From: Chamaecrista fasciculata
Lineage: Eukaryota > Streptophyta > Magnoliopsida > Fabales > Fabaceae
Length of the DNA: 64,000 nt
NCBI GenBank assembly: GCA_003254925.1
Contig: QANZ01016493.1
Span: 309,046 to 373,045, forward strand
Direction of reading: 5' to 3'
Made by a program: the position numbers and the translations under genes. The notes under the pieces were generated by a model, which was not told the origin of the DNA, did not search any database, and was given only the letters and a program-made list of their open reading frames with translations. Below, piece after piece: positions 1 through 13,600 of the stretch; the first letter of the stretch is position 1, and each line of letters begins with the position of its first letter.

Positions 1-306
1 GGACATAAAATGGATTGGGGGAAATATATGAAAAGATTTGACCAAACAACATTTCCAATCAGGATAAAGATAGTACATTTTCAAGTAAGAATTCAAGCAT
101 AAGACAACTGCAGACATAGTAAATTAGTAATAGATGAGTTTAAAAAGTAACTATCAAAATCAAATAGTGGATGCACTGTCACTAACTATATGCTACTATG
201 CAGGTATAGAAGATTGACTACAACAAAATAAAAACTGTTCGAGGTGAACTTTAAGTTTGAAATGTATAAAGACTAGAAAACACCAAAACTTCAGATTCAA
301 CCCAAC

Positions 307-1588
307 CTCATAGGTCATATGGTCTGGATCAATATTGTCTTGCAAAATGACCTGCAAAGTTAATTTTTTTAAAAAAAAAAAAAAGGCTTGACCATCATTT
401 ATCACCCTTCATAGAAGTTAACTATTTTATGCAACAAGACTTTTGAAGCCACGTACCTGGTAATTGTGGGAACTATGATGTCTTCTAGAACCTGAAAGAA
501 AAGGGACAGAGTTGTTCTAATCTGAAGTATAAATTTTATACATAAACTCAAATATTTTAAATGTCAGTTTGACATAACAGGATTTGGATATGTGACGGGT
601 GTGGGCTATTGCCGCCATATCTCATTTTCTTCGTCTCTCTCTCTTCAAAGAGAAAATGTGTGGCTGGATACAAGTTCATGTTTTTTATACACGTTTGATA
701 ATAATGCCTACAAGTTTTCTGCATTAATTTCCTTCTTAGCAAGGGAAAAAGTAAAATTAATCAAGAGACACAATGGGGGTAAGAATTAAATAATTCTCTG
801 AAATTTAGGGGGCAGGGGGGAGCCAACCCACCGTATTGCTGCAGATAGATTAGCTCAATTATATATAAGCAGAAGCTTCTATCCAACTAAATCCATTAAC
901 ATGATAAAATTAGCTTAAGACCAAGGTAGGGTTTTCACCTTCCGCCCATTCCGTACTTGCTGTGACTGTCTGGTCACTGATCCTTGACGAGTTCTCTGGT
1001 GGCCTTCTATAGTCATCAATAAGTGGTTCCTGATGATTCACCTCATAAACATGACTCTCACGATAGTACGAAACACTCTCGGTTTCAGATAGACCAGATT
1101 TGTCAAAACTAGTAGTTGATGGGTACAAACTCTCCTGCATAAGCAATATATGTATGAAAGCAATATATTGTTCTTTAGTTGATATCACTAAAATATCAAG
1201 AATCTTTTTAGTGGGCTTACATTCCATCCGTAGCAAAAGAAAAATTAAAAAATAAATTATTATGCAGAAATATGTATTTATACAGGGAAGAGTGCTTAAA
1301 TTATATAGGATTGACTCTGTAAGTTCCATATTATATATCAAAATAAGCAGCCTTTTCCACAGATCAACATTGAGAGAGCAAAACAATAGCTATGTCCAAG
1401 TTACATACTATCTCTTAAATAGAAACTAACTATACTTTTGTAGTCACCTGAGCTTGTGAAGCACCGTTAAAAATGAAATTGACATGTTCATAGGTTAGAC
1501 CTTCAAAATACTCAATAAAACTTCCGGCTGTATTATAGGGGTAGCTGACGTTATTGTAATGGATCTCCATTTGGAGGTTCCAATTCAT
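307..1588 (-). CDS. BB: BIG BROTHER-like RING E3 ubiquitin ligase, 5' coding exons only (partial)
   Basis: Four minus-strand coding exons join in phase: 1588-1448, 1134-939, 491-457 and 351-307, each with AG acceptor and GT donor. They encode 139 residues. The start at 1588 gives MNWNLQ, followed by a short Tyr-rich N-terminus (SYPYNTAGSFIEYFEG). The last exon carries DNIDPDHMTYE, the stretch that in the BIG BROTHER family lies just before the LGEAVG region and the C-terminal RING-H2 domain. Known of the family: BB is a RING E3 that limits organ size by shortening proliferation. The RING exons are not seen and should lie left of base 1. An AG acceptor at 1614-1615 shows that a non-coding leader exon lies upstream. 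A BB paralogue such as BBR is the main alternative. The family call is firm; exact orthology is inferred. Confidence 0.83.
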
Positions 1589-2743
1589 TCCAAATCCTTT
1601 ATCAGATAAGTATCTGCAGAATAAATTTACAGCAAGGTACAAGAGCATGTTTAAGTGCAAAGGCAGTGAAGCTCACAACCAACAAAATATGAAATATTTA
1701 TATATATCAATATGTGTAAACGATGTAAACCTGATCTTCCCACAGATTCACCAATGTAGAATCATCAACAAGAATTGATGCAGTTAACACGAGACAATTT
1801 GCCCCCTACCATTCATCTACTCCTGAAATATAAGTCCGAAAAAATTAAATTCACACAGAGACTCTGTATGTAAGATAACTATTGAGGAAGCAAAATGTCA
1901 TTAACACGGCAGAGGTTGTTCAAATTTGTCAAGATCCACTAACGAATGTCTACTCAATTTTTCAAGCAACTGTCACTACACAGAAGGCATCATCAAGCAC
2001 GATTAATCAAAGCATTTTTATTATGAACTTGAGAACTACCTAATGGAAGTGAAACGAGAAAGGGCATCAATAGCAGAGTTGCAGTATCTAAAGCCAGATT
2101 TGCATCAAGATTTTCCTAATTAATGCAATCAAAATATAAGAAACGTGTCCCGATAAACTTTTCAGAAAGATCAGTATAAGATAAAGATCTCATAAAAGGT
2201 TTAAATCTCGGAAACTTAAAGAATTGAGACAAACAAAGATTTAATTCATCAGGACATTTTGTCACCTACTACATTAGGAATAACAACAAGAAAGAAAAAA
2301 TAATTATCCTTTCATCAGAACCAACAATTTAGTCAATAAAGATTAAATCGACGCCATTACACCGATTGACTAATCTCCATTTTCTGTTATTATCTGCATT
2401 GTAATTCTCCAGCAACAGAAAAGCTAAAAAAACCCGATAATCATAAAAATAGTACCTCATAACACAGAAGCAACCTCTAACCGCTAAAAAACCACATCAA
2501 TTAAGTGCGTCGTCGTCGTCGTCACCGCTTTGGCTGATTCCACCGCCGGAGTTGATCGGAAAATGGTTGAGTAATTGAATATTGGGATGAGAGGGAAAGC
2601 GAGAAAAGATGAATTGAATTGAGAAGAAGAAGGAATAATTAACGGAAATGATTGCTTACATTGATCGCTCGGCTCCTAGAAGAATGGCATTGTTGATTCT
2701 GTAGATCCCTCTCTACTATCACACTATTTCACTGTTTCTTCAG

Positions 2744-2748
<5 letters not shown>
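1589..2748 (-). other. BB leader and 5' intron region
   Basis: No coding exon is seen here. The exon containing the BB start codon begins at an acceptor near 1613, so this stretch should hold a leader intron and one or more 5' UTR exons. A GC-richer patch at 2500-2700, with a short CGT/GAC triplet run, is the likely leader exon. The donor site of the leader was not pinned down. Confidence 0.45.

Positions 2749-2804
<56 letters not shown>
2749..2804. repeat. (CT)n microsatellite at the BB 5' end
   Basis: About 28 uninterrupted CT units (GA on the BB strand). It sits just outside the presumed BB leader, a common place for GA/CT runs in plant promoters and leaders. Confidence 0.95.
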
Positions 2805-2808
<4 letters not shown>

Positions 2809-5065
2809 GGCTTTACGCAGTGGTTTCAGGAATACGCCAACTCATGCAGATAGACTATGATCACCTGCATCGCACCTCTTCTCCAACCGTTGCGTCTGTT
2901 TTTTCTTGTTGGCTAAAATTTAGGTGAGGGGATTGCGCCCCAGGCCAGGGTCAAGAGGCCTCTGGGCTTAAAGAACATTTACAGACGTACTTACAGATAA
3001 TCCATTAAATGAGACGTTACTCAGAATCAAACCCAAGCCAACCATGCAATTGTTATGAGCGGAAAGTGACCAAGTGAATCAAACCTCAATGGTTTCTTTT
3101 TGTGAATATAGTATAATTGTAAAATTAAGGCCAGAGTATACTTTTGGTCCCTTTATTTTCATTTAGGTCTTAATTTAGTCTCGTGAAACTAACAATGAAA
3201 CATTTTGAAAAAATATGACAACAATTTTTCAACTTGGCCAAAGAATATGAGGCAAAAAGTGATACGCGGGACCAATTTTACAACTTGAAGAGAAAATATG
3301 AGACCAAAACTAAACAAAAAAAATCCAAATAACCAAACAAAACCGAGTGAAAAAAATAAACGTGATTGATATTTAGAGCATATATATATAAATGGCAAGA
3401 GAGGGATTGATTATTGTGTAAATAATGTATAAGTGGATGAGGATAGGAGCTAGAGACATTATTAAATGAATGGGGTTTGGTTTGATTTCACATGAAGGTG
3501 ACGAGGAGATGCTTGGATTTTGTGGATAGGGACAAAATCAGATGTTTGGAAAAAGAATCACGAGGATGATAGAAGTGGTTAAATCCATGCATGTGAATTA
3601 TCATCATCAAACCATAACACTCCCAATCAACTTGGTAACCGTTAATGTTTGTTAATTATTACTAATACCAACTACGTAGTACCCTCAAACAAATGGTTAT
3701 ATTATTGTAAACACTAAACATGCATTTGTATAAGGTGTAGATAATCATATTTATGATAAAATATTATTAAGGTAAGTAATCTTTTCATTCCTCCTCTAAA
3801 TATACTATTATGATACTTGTAATTTAGGCCAAAGTCCTATTTTGATCCTTTAAGTTTATTTAAAATTCTGTTTTGGTCCCTCATATTTTTTTCGTTCTAT
3901 TTTGATCCTTCAAGTTTTCAAAATATTTCACCGCTAGTCTCTAACTCTTTTCTATCTACTTTTTTCATTATAAAAAAAAGAAAACTAACTTAATGCAAAA
4001 TCGCAATTTATTTCTTTTTTCTTATGTTTTGATCCTATTATATAAAAAAAAACCTTATGCAAAATAAATAAAATTTTTGGGAGATTAAAATTATATTTGG
4101 GAGAACTATATACAATAAAATATAGAATAATTCTCAAAAAAATAAAACCTTTTTAACTAATATATTTGTGTTTTCATGATCTTTATTATCCATCTATCTC
4201 TGAATATTTTATTGCTCTTATTTCATCTAATTTATAACTTATATATATAGCTATTTTTATTTATACTCTATCTTTCTGTGTCTATCTATCAATTTACTGA
4301 AAAGAAGCTAAATAAAGAACAATTTTGCATAGAGGAAGTGGCAAATTAAATACAGAGGAAAAGGAGGGTGTGAGGCGTGAGGCATGTGAGATGAGAGAAA
4401 TAACAAAAAGCTAACGTGAGAGGGAAGTGAAGGAGAAGGAAGGACCAAAACTCCAAAAGCATCATTCATTCATTCATTTTTTTTAATTGGCTCCGAGACT
4501 CACTAAAGTCAAAGTAGATCCTCAAGCTTTATAAACGTTTACAGATATATTTATAGATCGTCTAATAACAAAACCTTCATATCGATCGCGAAAATTGAAC
4601 TCACGATCTTATGAGTTATGAATAGATCCTTACCAAAAGAGTTCATTCATTCATTGATTCATTTTATTTATCCTATTAATCTATTCATTTGGCTATTTTT
4701 TTGACTGTGATGTTGAATAATAAATATATTCCACCACATCAAAAGTTCACTGCTTGTTCCCAAAGGAAACCACTCATCATGCTCTTTATTTCATCACATC
4801 TATCTTCCTGGATCCTCAAATAAAGAGGTCAGGATCTTAAAGTTTCAAATTATATTCCTGAATTTCCTGGCAAATTGGAATTATATATATATAGTAAAAT
4901 TAATAGAGATGTTGATGAATATCTCTTTTTATATTTCTTTCTTTGTAAAGTATACAATCTAAAATCCAAATAATGGCCATGTGAACATGACTGATGTGTC
5001 GGCTAAGCCATTATATATATATATACACGAAACCTTATTATGTGATTTTTGGTATAGAAAAGTAT
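2805..5065. other. AT-rich spacer, no gene seen
   Basis: No convincing open frame is present. Short pieces of the genome's recurrent long-TIR repeats appear (phrases like tttggtcc near 3140, 3850 and 3900), together with AT-rich simple sequence. Nothing else is supported. Confidence 0.6.
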
Positions 5066-5074
5066 TAATTTAAT

Positions 5075-5652
5075 GGCAAAACACTCTTTCATGCCCTTAA
5101 CATTTGCGGTGATTTTCAGTTATGCCCCTAACGTTTCATTTGTGTCAGTTGTGCCCCCAATGTGAAATGTTAGTTTCAATTATGCCCTCATCCTCGTTAG
5201 TGTACCGTTTTTCGGAACTTTTGAGCTTCGATCTGTGTTCATTTCAGTTTGTTTTGATAAATGAGTTTATGGGTACTCATTTTCGGCTCCTAAGGATATT
5301 TTGCACATGGAAATTTTGAGAAAAATGCTTCGCTTTGCTGCATTTCGTTTTGGTCCTTTTTGGGGTTCATCGGGTCTGATTTTCTTCGGATTTGGGGCTA
5401 TTTTGAGCTTAATCTTTGAAATTGATCCAAGGAATCAAGTTTGTGATGTCCGAAAATTAAAACTCATATGAAATCTGATCAAAACCAAGCTCAAATCGTG
5501 CTAAAATGGTATTTTTTATTAGTGGATGATTGAAATTGGGGGCATAATTGAAACTAATGTTTCACATTGGGGGCACAACTGACACAAATGAAACGTTAGG
5601 GGCATAACTGAAAATCACCACAAACGTTAGGGGCAGGAAAGAGTGTTTTGCC
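5075..5652. mobile_element. MULE-type MITE with 9-bp target duplication
   Basis: Terminal inverted repeats of about 115 bp start with ggcaaaacactctttc at the left; the right end (about 5536-5652) is their near-perfect reverse complement. Both sides are flanked by the identical 9-bp direct repeat taatttaat (5066-5074 and 5653-5661). Long TIRs with a 9-bp duplication are the mark of Mutator-like elements. The element is 578 bp and has no transposase. A truncated relative lies at 54207-54818. Confidence 0.9.
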
Positions 5653-5661
5653 TAATTTAAT

Positions 5662-7000
5662 ATAAATTAAGAGACTATAAAGTATAAATTAATTTAAATT
5701 CAGGATCAAATTGTCACTAAGGATCAAATAGTTGACAATTGAAATATTTTAAGGACCAAATCGTGTACCTCAATTATTTAGGGACTGATTAATCCACTTG
5801 ATATAAAATTTAGGGACCAAATAGTAGGTTGTTTTTCTATATAATTGAAATATATGATTTGGTCCCTGAAACATTTTAATTGTCAACTATTTTATCTTTA
5901 GTGATGATTTGATCCCTAAATTTGAACTGATTTTATATTTTTTGCACTTGAACTTTTACTAAACTATTTTTTTTGTCTTTAAATTTATACTGATTATTTT
6001 TATGTTTTGGTCCATGAATTTGACCTAAAGACTAAATCATTGGCAATAGTAATAATTTAAGGATTGAGTCGTACATTTTGATTATTGAGAAACTAATTAG
6101 TTGATTCGCTGTAAATTCAGAAACCAAATAATAAATTTTCTCTAAATATACCTTTAGCTTATTAATTTTTTTTTTGGGGGGAGGGGTTGGGGGTTTAAAA
6201 TCTCATATTGATCCTTGAAGTATAGGTTTGATTCTGTTCTGTTTCTTAAAATATTTTTTTGTTATATTTTGATCTATAAAATTTTTCATTTGTTTCACGG
6301 TTAGTTTCCATAATAAATTTTGTCCAATCTATTGTTGTCGAATAATATGGAGGAGTTTTTTTTTTTTTAAATGATTGATTAGACAGAATTCATCCTAAGT
6401 ACTAACGGTGGAATAAGTAAAAAATTTTACAGCCCACCAAAATGTAACAAAGAAATATATTAAAGACCAAAACAAAATTAACTTAGTACTTTAAGAACCA
6501 ATATAATATGTTAAATTTTTTTTTTGGCCAAAATATAACATTTTAACCCTTCATTTGAGAGAGTAGGACAGTAGGAGAATATAAATATGGAGGGGAAAAC
6601 ATATAACAATGACTTTAAACTCTTCAAAATCCCTCAATTGGCTGAAAGATATTTGCATTCTTTAGCACCCATGAGGCCATGGATAGATAATTTGGGCCTT
6701 AATTGAGACTGACCTCAAGTTTAAAGGAAAAATTTGAAGCCAGATTCCCTAATAACTTTGTCAAAGTTCTTCCATACAGAAACTTCTATTGTCAATTTGT
6801 CATACAAAATATTTTAAGCAACATTATATAAATAAAGTCGAAAAGAAAATTCTTTTTTCAGATATTTCAGTTCATGGCATATGACTCTCTGATCTTTGGC
6901 TAATTTTGACGATAACATAAATGCTGTCCTGTAAATATTTCATGAACACGCAAATCCAATTTCTGAATTCTGCTAGTGTATTATAGCTTCTAATATAACA
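5662..7000. repeat. Decayed TIR repeats in AT-rich spacer
   Basis: An imperfect inverted pair is visible (about 5700-5835 against 5845-5960). The stretch at 5960-6140 resembles 17150-17360. Another ggtcc/ggacc-type fold-back runs from about 6195 to 6500. No gene is seen. Confidence 0.5.
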
Positions 7001-7004
7001 GGTA

Positions 7005-9645
7005 GGTTAAAATCTCATGTTTAGTCCTTGATGTTTGAATTAAACTCCATTTTGGTCCCTAATATTTTTTTAATTCTGATTTGGTCTCTAATGTTTCCTA
7101 AAAATTCCATCATAACTATTCTATCCAAACTTTTTTAAAAAAGATTTTCTAACTGATGGAGATTGTGCCCTAGGGCTAACCATTTTATATGTATGAACAT
7201 ATGTTTTGATTAATTTATGGATGATAAATTATGTCGTTATCATATTATTAGCATGTTTACTGTGATAACAATCCCTGATTAATTATGAGATAATTATTCT
7301 AAAACTGTCCCTGGTCGATTATTCATGTGGGAATGTGAATGAACTAAGATCAGCATGACTTCGTGTATGGAGATACATGCATACAATGCTTTACGAGAGT
7401 CATGGTGCAATTATGTAAGGGGTTACAAGTTGTTGGACCGACCCGGAGAGTCCTACATGGGTTTTAGTCATGAGCTATCCTCTCCTGTACACCTGTCACG
7501 ATGCCCTTAGACCTGAGGTCTTGACTATTCCGGCGTTGTAGATGTCGAACTTTGGCCTAGTCCAACGTTGCCCGTAACAGAGTAGCCATACAGGCTAGGT
7601 ACGGGTTTGGTTGTTTACCGTGCTGAGGAATGTGGTTGACCAAGAAGGAATTTTGTCCCTCATTAAGTTGGGAGATATTTAACTGGCGCCCTCGATGAGT
7701 CTGTCCAAGGAATGTGTGGCCACACAGGGAAATGGGACTAACTCAAGAAATCAAGAAAGTTATGGTTTTGATTAAGGATGATTTTCTCGTGCCTTATCCA
7801 TGACCAAAATATCGTGCGACAATCGGGATTAAGACAAGGTAGTACTAAGGTTATGTCGTTTGGCGTTAAAGCGATAACTCACGTGTTTTGGGTAGTCGTG
7901 ATGGCTTGCTAGAGTCCACTCTCGACTTGTGAGTCATAGAGATGGCTTGCTGCCAACTTCACGTGAGGCCTGCTGGGTCACACACGAGCAGGATCAAGAT
8001 ACCATATTGGGACACGAATTAGGGTTAATTCGTGAGTCACTTTAGTGACACAATTTAAGACATAGTTGCATGTCTTAGGACATGAAGTCTTGTCTTAAAT
8101 AATATCTACGTTTATGATATTTAAATTTGTTAGACAAGTTTAAATATATTAATTGTTAAATAGTTAATTTGATTAATCTATTTACAATTAAATTCCTGTT
8201 TAAAATATTAGGGAATAATGAATTGGATAAGCCTCCTAAAAGTTAGGGGATTATTGATTTATTAAATTCTTTAATATTGGATAACAAGAAAGATAGAGGG
8301 TGGCGCCTCTTCTTGATTTAATTAATAAAATTGTTTTGTTAATTTAAATCAAGATTTGAATTTGAATTCAAGATTTGATTTTGATTTCAAGATTCAAGTT
8401 TGAATTAAAGATATTATGGTAATATTTTAATTCAATATTGTTAGGGAATTTGAATTCAAGATTCAAATTTGAATTAAAGATATTAGGGTAATATTTTAAT
8501 TTAATTTGTTAGAAGATATTAATAAGATAATGATAACTTCCTAAAAGTTAGAGTTGTTATCTTATTTATTAAATTCTTTAAAATAGGCTAAGGGGGTGGC
8601 GCATGGCTAGGATCCAAAGGTCACAATTTGATCTTGCATTTTGGTTTTCAAGATTGCATTTTGAATTTCAAATTAAGATATTAATGTAATATTTTAATTA
8701 GGAATTCAAATCCTCTTGACTAATGGGGATTGGACATTCAAGATTTAGTTTCAAGATTTGATCTTGAAATTTAAATTTAAATTGCCTTTTAGTTTTGAAT
8801 TATAATATTAGTGTAATATCATAATTCAAGATTTTAGGAACCTCTATTTCTTGATTAAAATAATTTCCTTAATTTTACGAGTTAGGGAATATGATTCCCT
8901 AATGAGACTCTATAAATACACACACCCACACAAGTCGACTAACCCCATTTTTAGTTAGACTAAAATCGACTTCTCCCTAGAGAGAGAGAGAAAGTCGACC
9001 TAACCCTAATTGGATCAGGGTTTTTGAGTTGTGTGTGAGGTTTGTTTGTGCGCCACCTTCTTAAGTCTTCAAGAACCGTTCTTGAAGATTCAAGATTCGT
9101 AGATTTGGTTCCCGTGATCTCTTGGGAAGAAGAGATTGGAGGCTAGCACCTAGGTGTCTGTCAAACTGTTCGTGTGGATCACCGGCAGAGGAAGGACACG
9201 CGTTGCTGTGGACTTCTCGGACTCGCAAGTTTCAAAGCCACCGATTGAAATTTAGGTATACATCTTCCCTTACTAGTATAAACATAGATAGTGGATCCTG
9301 GAAGGAAATTATAGGCTATACGTTTAAAAATTTTAATTTCACTGTTTTCTTCCGCTGCGCTCGCTCTATAATTTCCCAACACTAACCTCTTATTTTATTA
9401 TTTCTTTCTTCTCTCTCTCATCCCTCATTGAAATAGATGAGGTAAAGAGAGAGGGAGAGACGGGAGAGAAGAGAAATAATAAAATAATGAATAAGAGTGT
9501 TTTTTAATGAAAATTTGGACGGAATAGATGAGAGACTAACAATAAAATTTCAAAGAAACATTAGAGACCAAAATAAAACTACAAAGTTTTAAGGATCAAA
9601 AAGAAATTCAAGTCAAACATTAAGGACCAAAATGAGATTTTGACC
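7005..9645. mobile_element. Long-TIR MITE split by a solo LTR
   Basis: The left arm starts aggttaaaatctcatg and the right arm ends as its reverse complement near 9645. The two halves lie either side of the solo LTR at 7154-9381. Arm sequence resembles the other ggtcc-type elements of the window. Exact outer ends and target duplication could not be fixed, because the inverted similarity runs a little further out. Confidence 0.65.
7154..9381 (+). mobile_element. Solo LTR, Copia-type, 5-bp target duplication
   Basis: A 2228-bp unit begins TGATGGAGATTGTGCCC and ends CCCAACA. It is flanked by the identical 5-bp repeat ctaac (7149-7153 and 9382-9386), the size made by retroviral-type integrases. 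Much of the same sequence recurs at 19727-21385, directly after a Copia pol fragment and its polypurine tract, which gives the family. No internal region is present, so this is a solo LTR left by LTR-LTR recombination. Confidence 0.88.
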
Positions 9646-10125
9646 TACCAGTTAATATTAAGTTGGGGATAAAACTAACCTCCATTTAGTCCTTGATATA
9701 ATGGGTGTTTTGGTGGGGGTTCAACGTTAACATAAGGATCTAGCAAACAATGAATCTGAGTACTCAACCAAGATATGGTATTATATCATAAAGGAAAACG
9801 GAAAATAATCTTGATTGAAATAATTATATCATACAATGATTATTAATAAAGTACTCAACCAAGATATGGTATTATAAATCATTGTAATGTAAATACTTTG
9901 TACTCTTCACAAAGTATTTTGTAGAGACTATAAATTGTGACAGACTAGAAAGTTCTAACTGCTTAGTATTGATCAAGGCAAGGTGAACTTATTAAGGATG
10001 ACTTGATTCCAAAAGCAAATGCACATTTGCTTTCAAAGATGTCTGAAATGAATGGTTGGCAATAAAATTAGTCCACCTATTTTGGCATGAAAGGAAAAAT
10101 AAAACTGAATCATTTCAGAAAATTG
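9646..10125. other. Spacer, no gene seen
   Basis: AT-rich sequence containing a direct repeat of the phrase gtactcaaccaagatatggtattat (partial copies near 9759 and 9850). No coding signal. Confidence 0.5.
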
Positions 10126-10602
10126 GTCAAAACCTCATTTTGGTAATAGAACTATAGGGTGAATTCTGTTTTGGTCCTCAATTTCTTTTTGTTTCATTTT
10201 AGTCCTCAAGCTTTTCCGCTTGTTCCACCGTCAGTCCAAAACATGATTCCATCCAATTTTTTCTATCATCTCTGAGTTGGACACTTGACCTAAACGATTT
10301 ATCTCTCATTCGTGTCTTAATTAGCGAGTTGATAGAAAAAGAAAGAAAAATTTACAAATTTACAACTAAAAGGGGGTTTTTTTTCTTTTTCTCACTGCTA
10401 ACTCACTTATTAAAACACATATGAGAGAAATGATCCGTCGTAGCTCTCTAGGTCAGAGGTAATAACAAAAAACGGAAGGAATTACGTTTTGGACTAATGG
10501 TGGAACAAATGAGGAAGTTTGAGAACCAAAACGAAAAAAAAAGTTTGAGGGCCAAAACAGAATTCTCGCTATAGTTTGAGGACCAAAATGAGGTTTTGAC
10601 AG
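10126..10602. mobile_element. MULE-type MITE 32 bp past the HMA stop codon
   Basis: The left end gtcaaaacctcattttgg and the right end ccaaaatgaggttttgac are inverted copies, and the TIRs extend for about 100 bp. Flanks agaaaattg (10117-10125) and ggaaaattg (10603-10611) match at 8 of 9 positions, a slightly decayed 9-bp duplication. The element lies immediately downstream of the copper-ATPase stop (10643, minus), so it should fall within that gene's 3' UTR or terminator. Confidence 0.78.
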
Positions 10603-10642
10603 GGAAAATTGCACCAATTAGCACAAAAGTTCAAATGGCCCA

Positions 10643-13600
10643 TCAAGCGGACTCCACGTGCAAAGGTTTCTTATAGAGCTGCAACAAGAGAGATGAAGAA
10701 ACAACACTGAGAGATGAAGCAGCCATGCAAGCACCTGCGAGCCATGGGGGCAATCTGATTCCAGTGAAGGGGTACAAGATGCCAGCAGCAATTGGCATGC
10801 CAAGAATGTTGTAACCAAGAGCCCAAATGTAGTTGAGACGGATGCGAGACATGGTTTTTCGGGATAGATCGATAGCTGTAATTACGTCTTCCAAGCTACT
10901 TTTGACAAGAACTATGTCAGCAGCTTCTATAGCTATGTCAGTTCCAGCACCAATTGCCATACCGACATCAGCAGCAACTAAGGCAGGCGAGTCATTAATT
11001 CCATCACCCACCATAGCCACCATCACTCCTTTCATCTGCATCAAGTTTCAGTTAGAGAAATCAGACTGTCAACTTGTTTATAAAACCATATCAAATAATA
11101 GGTGATGATTATTAGTTTACCAGACATTTATTTTTCCTATGACCTCAAATTTAAGGCTTTATACATCATTTTATCGCCAACAAAGGACACTTAACCACAC
11201 CAAAATTGGATTTAACAACTGCCATCCAGCATCAGAATGAATAGCTTAAAAGTCTTACCTGTAACTCTTTAATCTTATCGGCTTTTCCCAGTGGATCTGT
11301 CTCAGCAAAGACCTTGTCAATACCAATTTCATTTGCAATAGCAGTAGCAGTAGCGTAGTTATCACCAGTCACCATGATGCTTAAGATGCCCATGGAGTGG
11401 AGGAAAGATATTACACTCCTAGCCTCGGGCTTCACGGGATCAGTCACAGAGAAAGCTCCAGCAATCTTTCCATCAATTGAAACTAATACGCAAGTTCTAG
11501 CCAGAATTTCATTTTCAGAAATGTACCTCTCAACCTCTGGAGATATTGGAACATTACAAGAATGCATGAGTCTTTTGTTCCCAACTAAAACTGTTCTCCC
11601 GCCAACTTTTCCGCCTACCCCAGCTCCCAGGTGCACCTCAAAGTCTTTCAAATCTATGACTTGTTCAGTGGAAGACCCAAACTTCTTGCGCAGCCCCTTT
11701 GCATGAACTACAACAGCTTTTGCTATTGGGTGTTCACTGCTTGCCTGAAATTTCAAATAAATAATTAGATATTGGGATTACACATTAGGGGGAAATTTTA
11801 GACAAGGAAAAAGGCAACTAGATTGAGAAACCATCGTCACTACATATTCTTCAAATTGTGGGATTGTTTGTCATCATTACAACGATATGTATCGGTTTTT
11901 TCTATCCACATAAGAAAGAGAAAATAGTATTGTCAATTGCTTTTCATTTGTCATATTTATTTGATATCAAGATTCAGGGACCACAGAACAGCTCAATTCA
12001 GTTACTTCACAGATACTATGACCAATCTAACAAATGCTCCCTTATGTTAATGAAAAATGTGAATGAGTACTGTAAACAACATCTGGACAAATACCTCAAC
12101 AGCAATGGACATGTCACATAAATCTTCCATCGAAAATCCAGAAAACAGCACTGCACTAACTACCTCTGGCTTTCCAGCTGTAAGTGTTCCTGTCTTGTCA
12201 AACACAACAGTCTTTACCTGCATCATGTACATTAAGTACTCAAGGTAAGAAAAAAAGTAGCATCAAATGTTTACCAGATTAGGATTATGGCTAACGTCAA
12301 TGTAGAGAACAGAAATTATGTAAAACATTGCCTTTAATTAGGAAAAATAATAATGCAGCACAAGAAATATAAAGGACTGGAAACAGAGGGAGATTACTTT
12401 GTGTGCCTTTTCCAGTGCATCTCCTCCCTTGATGAGCACACCTTGAGAAGCACCCATACCCGAAGCAACCATTACTGCTGTTGGTGTAGCTAGACCCAGA
12501 GCACATGGGCAGGCAACAACAAGCACTGAAATAGCAAACTGCAAAGCAAGCTCAAATGCATCCATAGCTTTCGGTATCCAATGTCTTGGGTAAATATGGG
12601 CTACTCCAGGAATATACCATCCCAGCCAGGTTATAAATGCTGCAACAACCACCTAATAATACAATCATAAACTAACACCATTAATGAAGAAGCCTAGTTA
12701 TTTTCTTTTCCACTGCCCGCTTATTAGCTCAGACTCCCAAAAGATGTATATTATTGCACGGAACTAGTAACGAAACTTGAATAATACCTTGTTTCAGAAA
12801 GAAAAGAAACTATGATAGAATAACTAGAAAAAGAAAAAAGAAACTCACAATTGGAACAAAAACTTTTGAAATATGATCAGCAAGTTTTTGAACTGGTGCT
12901 CTGGCAAGTTGAGCAGCTTCCACAAGCTGAACAATTTGGGAAAGTGCAGTGTCTGATCCGACATGTGTGGCCTTGACCAGTAAGCAGCCATTCTCATTCA
13001 TAGTTCCACCAATAACCTGTTCAGTAAATAGGTAGAATATAAGAAGTTCCTTACCATGCATCATCAATAAGAAACTAGAACTTGGGACATAAATAGCAAC
13101 AGTGACATAATTCCTACAACCCCCTTTCCATTTGGAAAAAGAAAATGATATCTACAATTCTACATTCATATTTTTTTTTGTCTTTAGAAAGCACAATTCT
13201 ACATTCTGAATGATAAAGAAAAAGAAAAATATCTTTTACTTAGTAACTATGAAACATAATAAGCATCCGCTTTCTCTATCATTCTCTATGTCACCTATCT
13301 TCCCTAGAATTCTCATCATAAAATACCCCAGCCCTTTTTCATCTATGATTTTGTCTTGATCCATTAATTTTCTTGAAGTGCTCCTGCTTTCAGCATCAGT
13401 AACATTAACATAAAACTAACAACTAAGGGCCACCGTATATAAATAATACCTTGTCTCCTTCCCTTTTAGCAATAGGTCTTGCTTCCCCTGTGATCATACT
13501 TTCATTTACATAGCTTTGCCCTTTTATAACAATACCATCAACAGGAATCTTGGCCCCAGGAACAATCTTAATTATGTCATTCCTTTGTATAAGTTGAGTG

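Noticed and set aside
196-405. Treating the 69-aa minus frame as a small gene
   Set aside because: Only its middle (351-307) is an exon of the BIG BROTHER-like gene; the rest is intron.
9122-9385. 87-aa open frame near the end of the solo LTR
   Set aside because: It lies in LTR sequence and ends at the LTR border; the corresponding stretch of the other LTR copy does not keep it.
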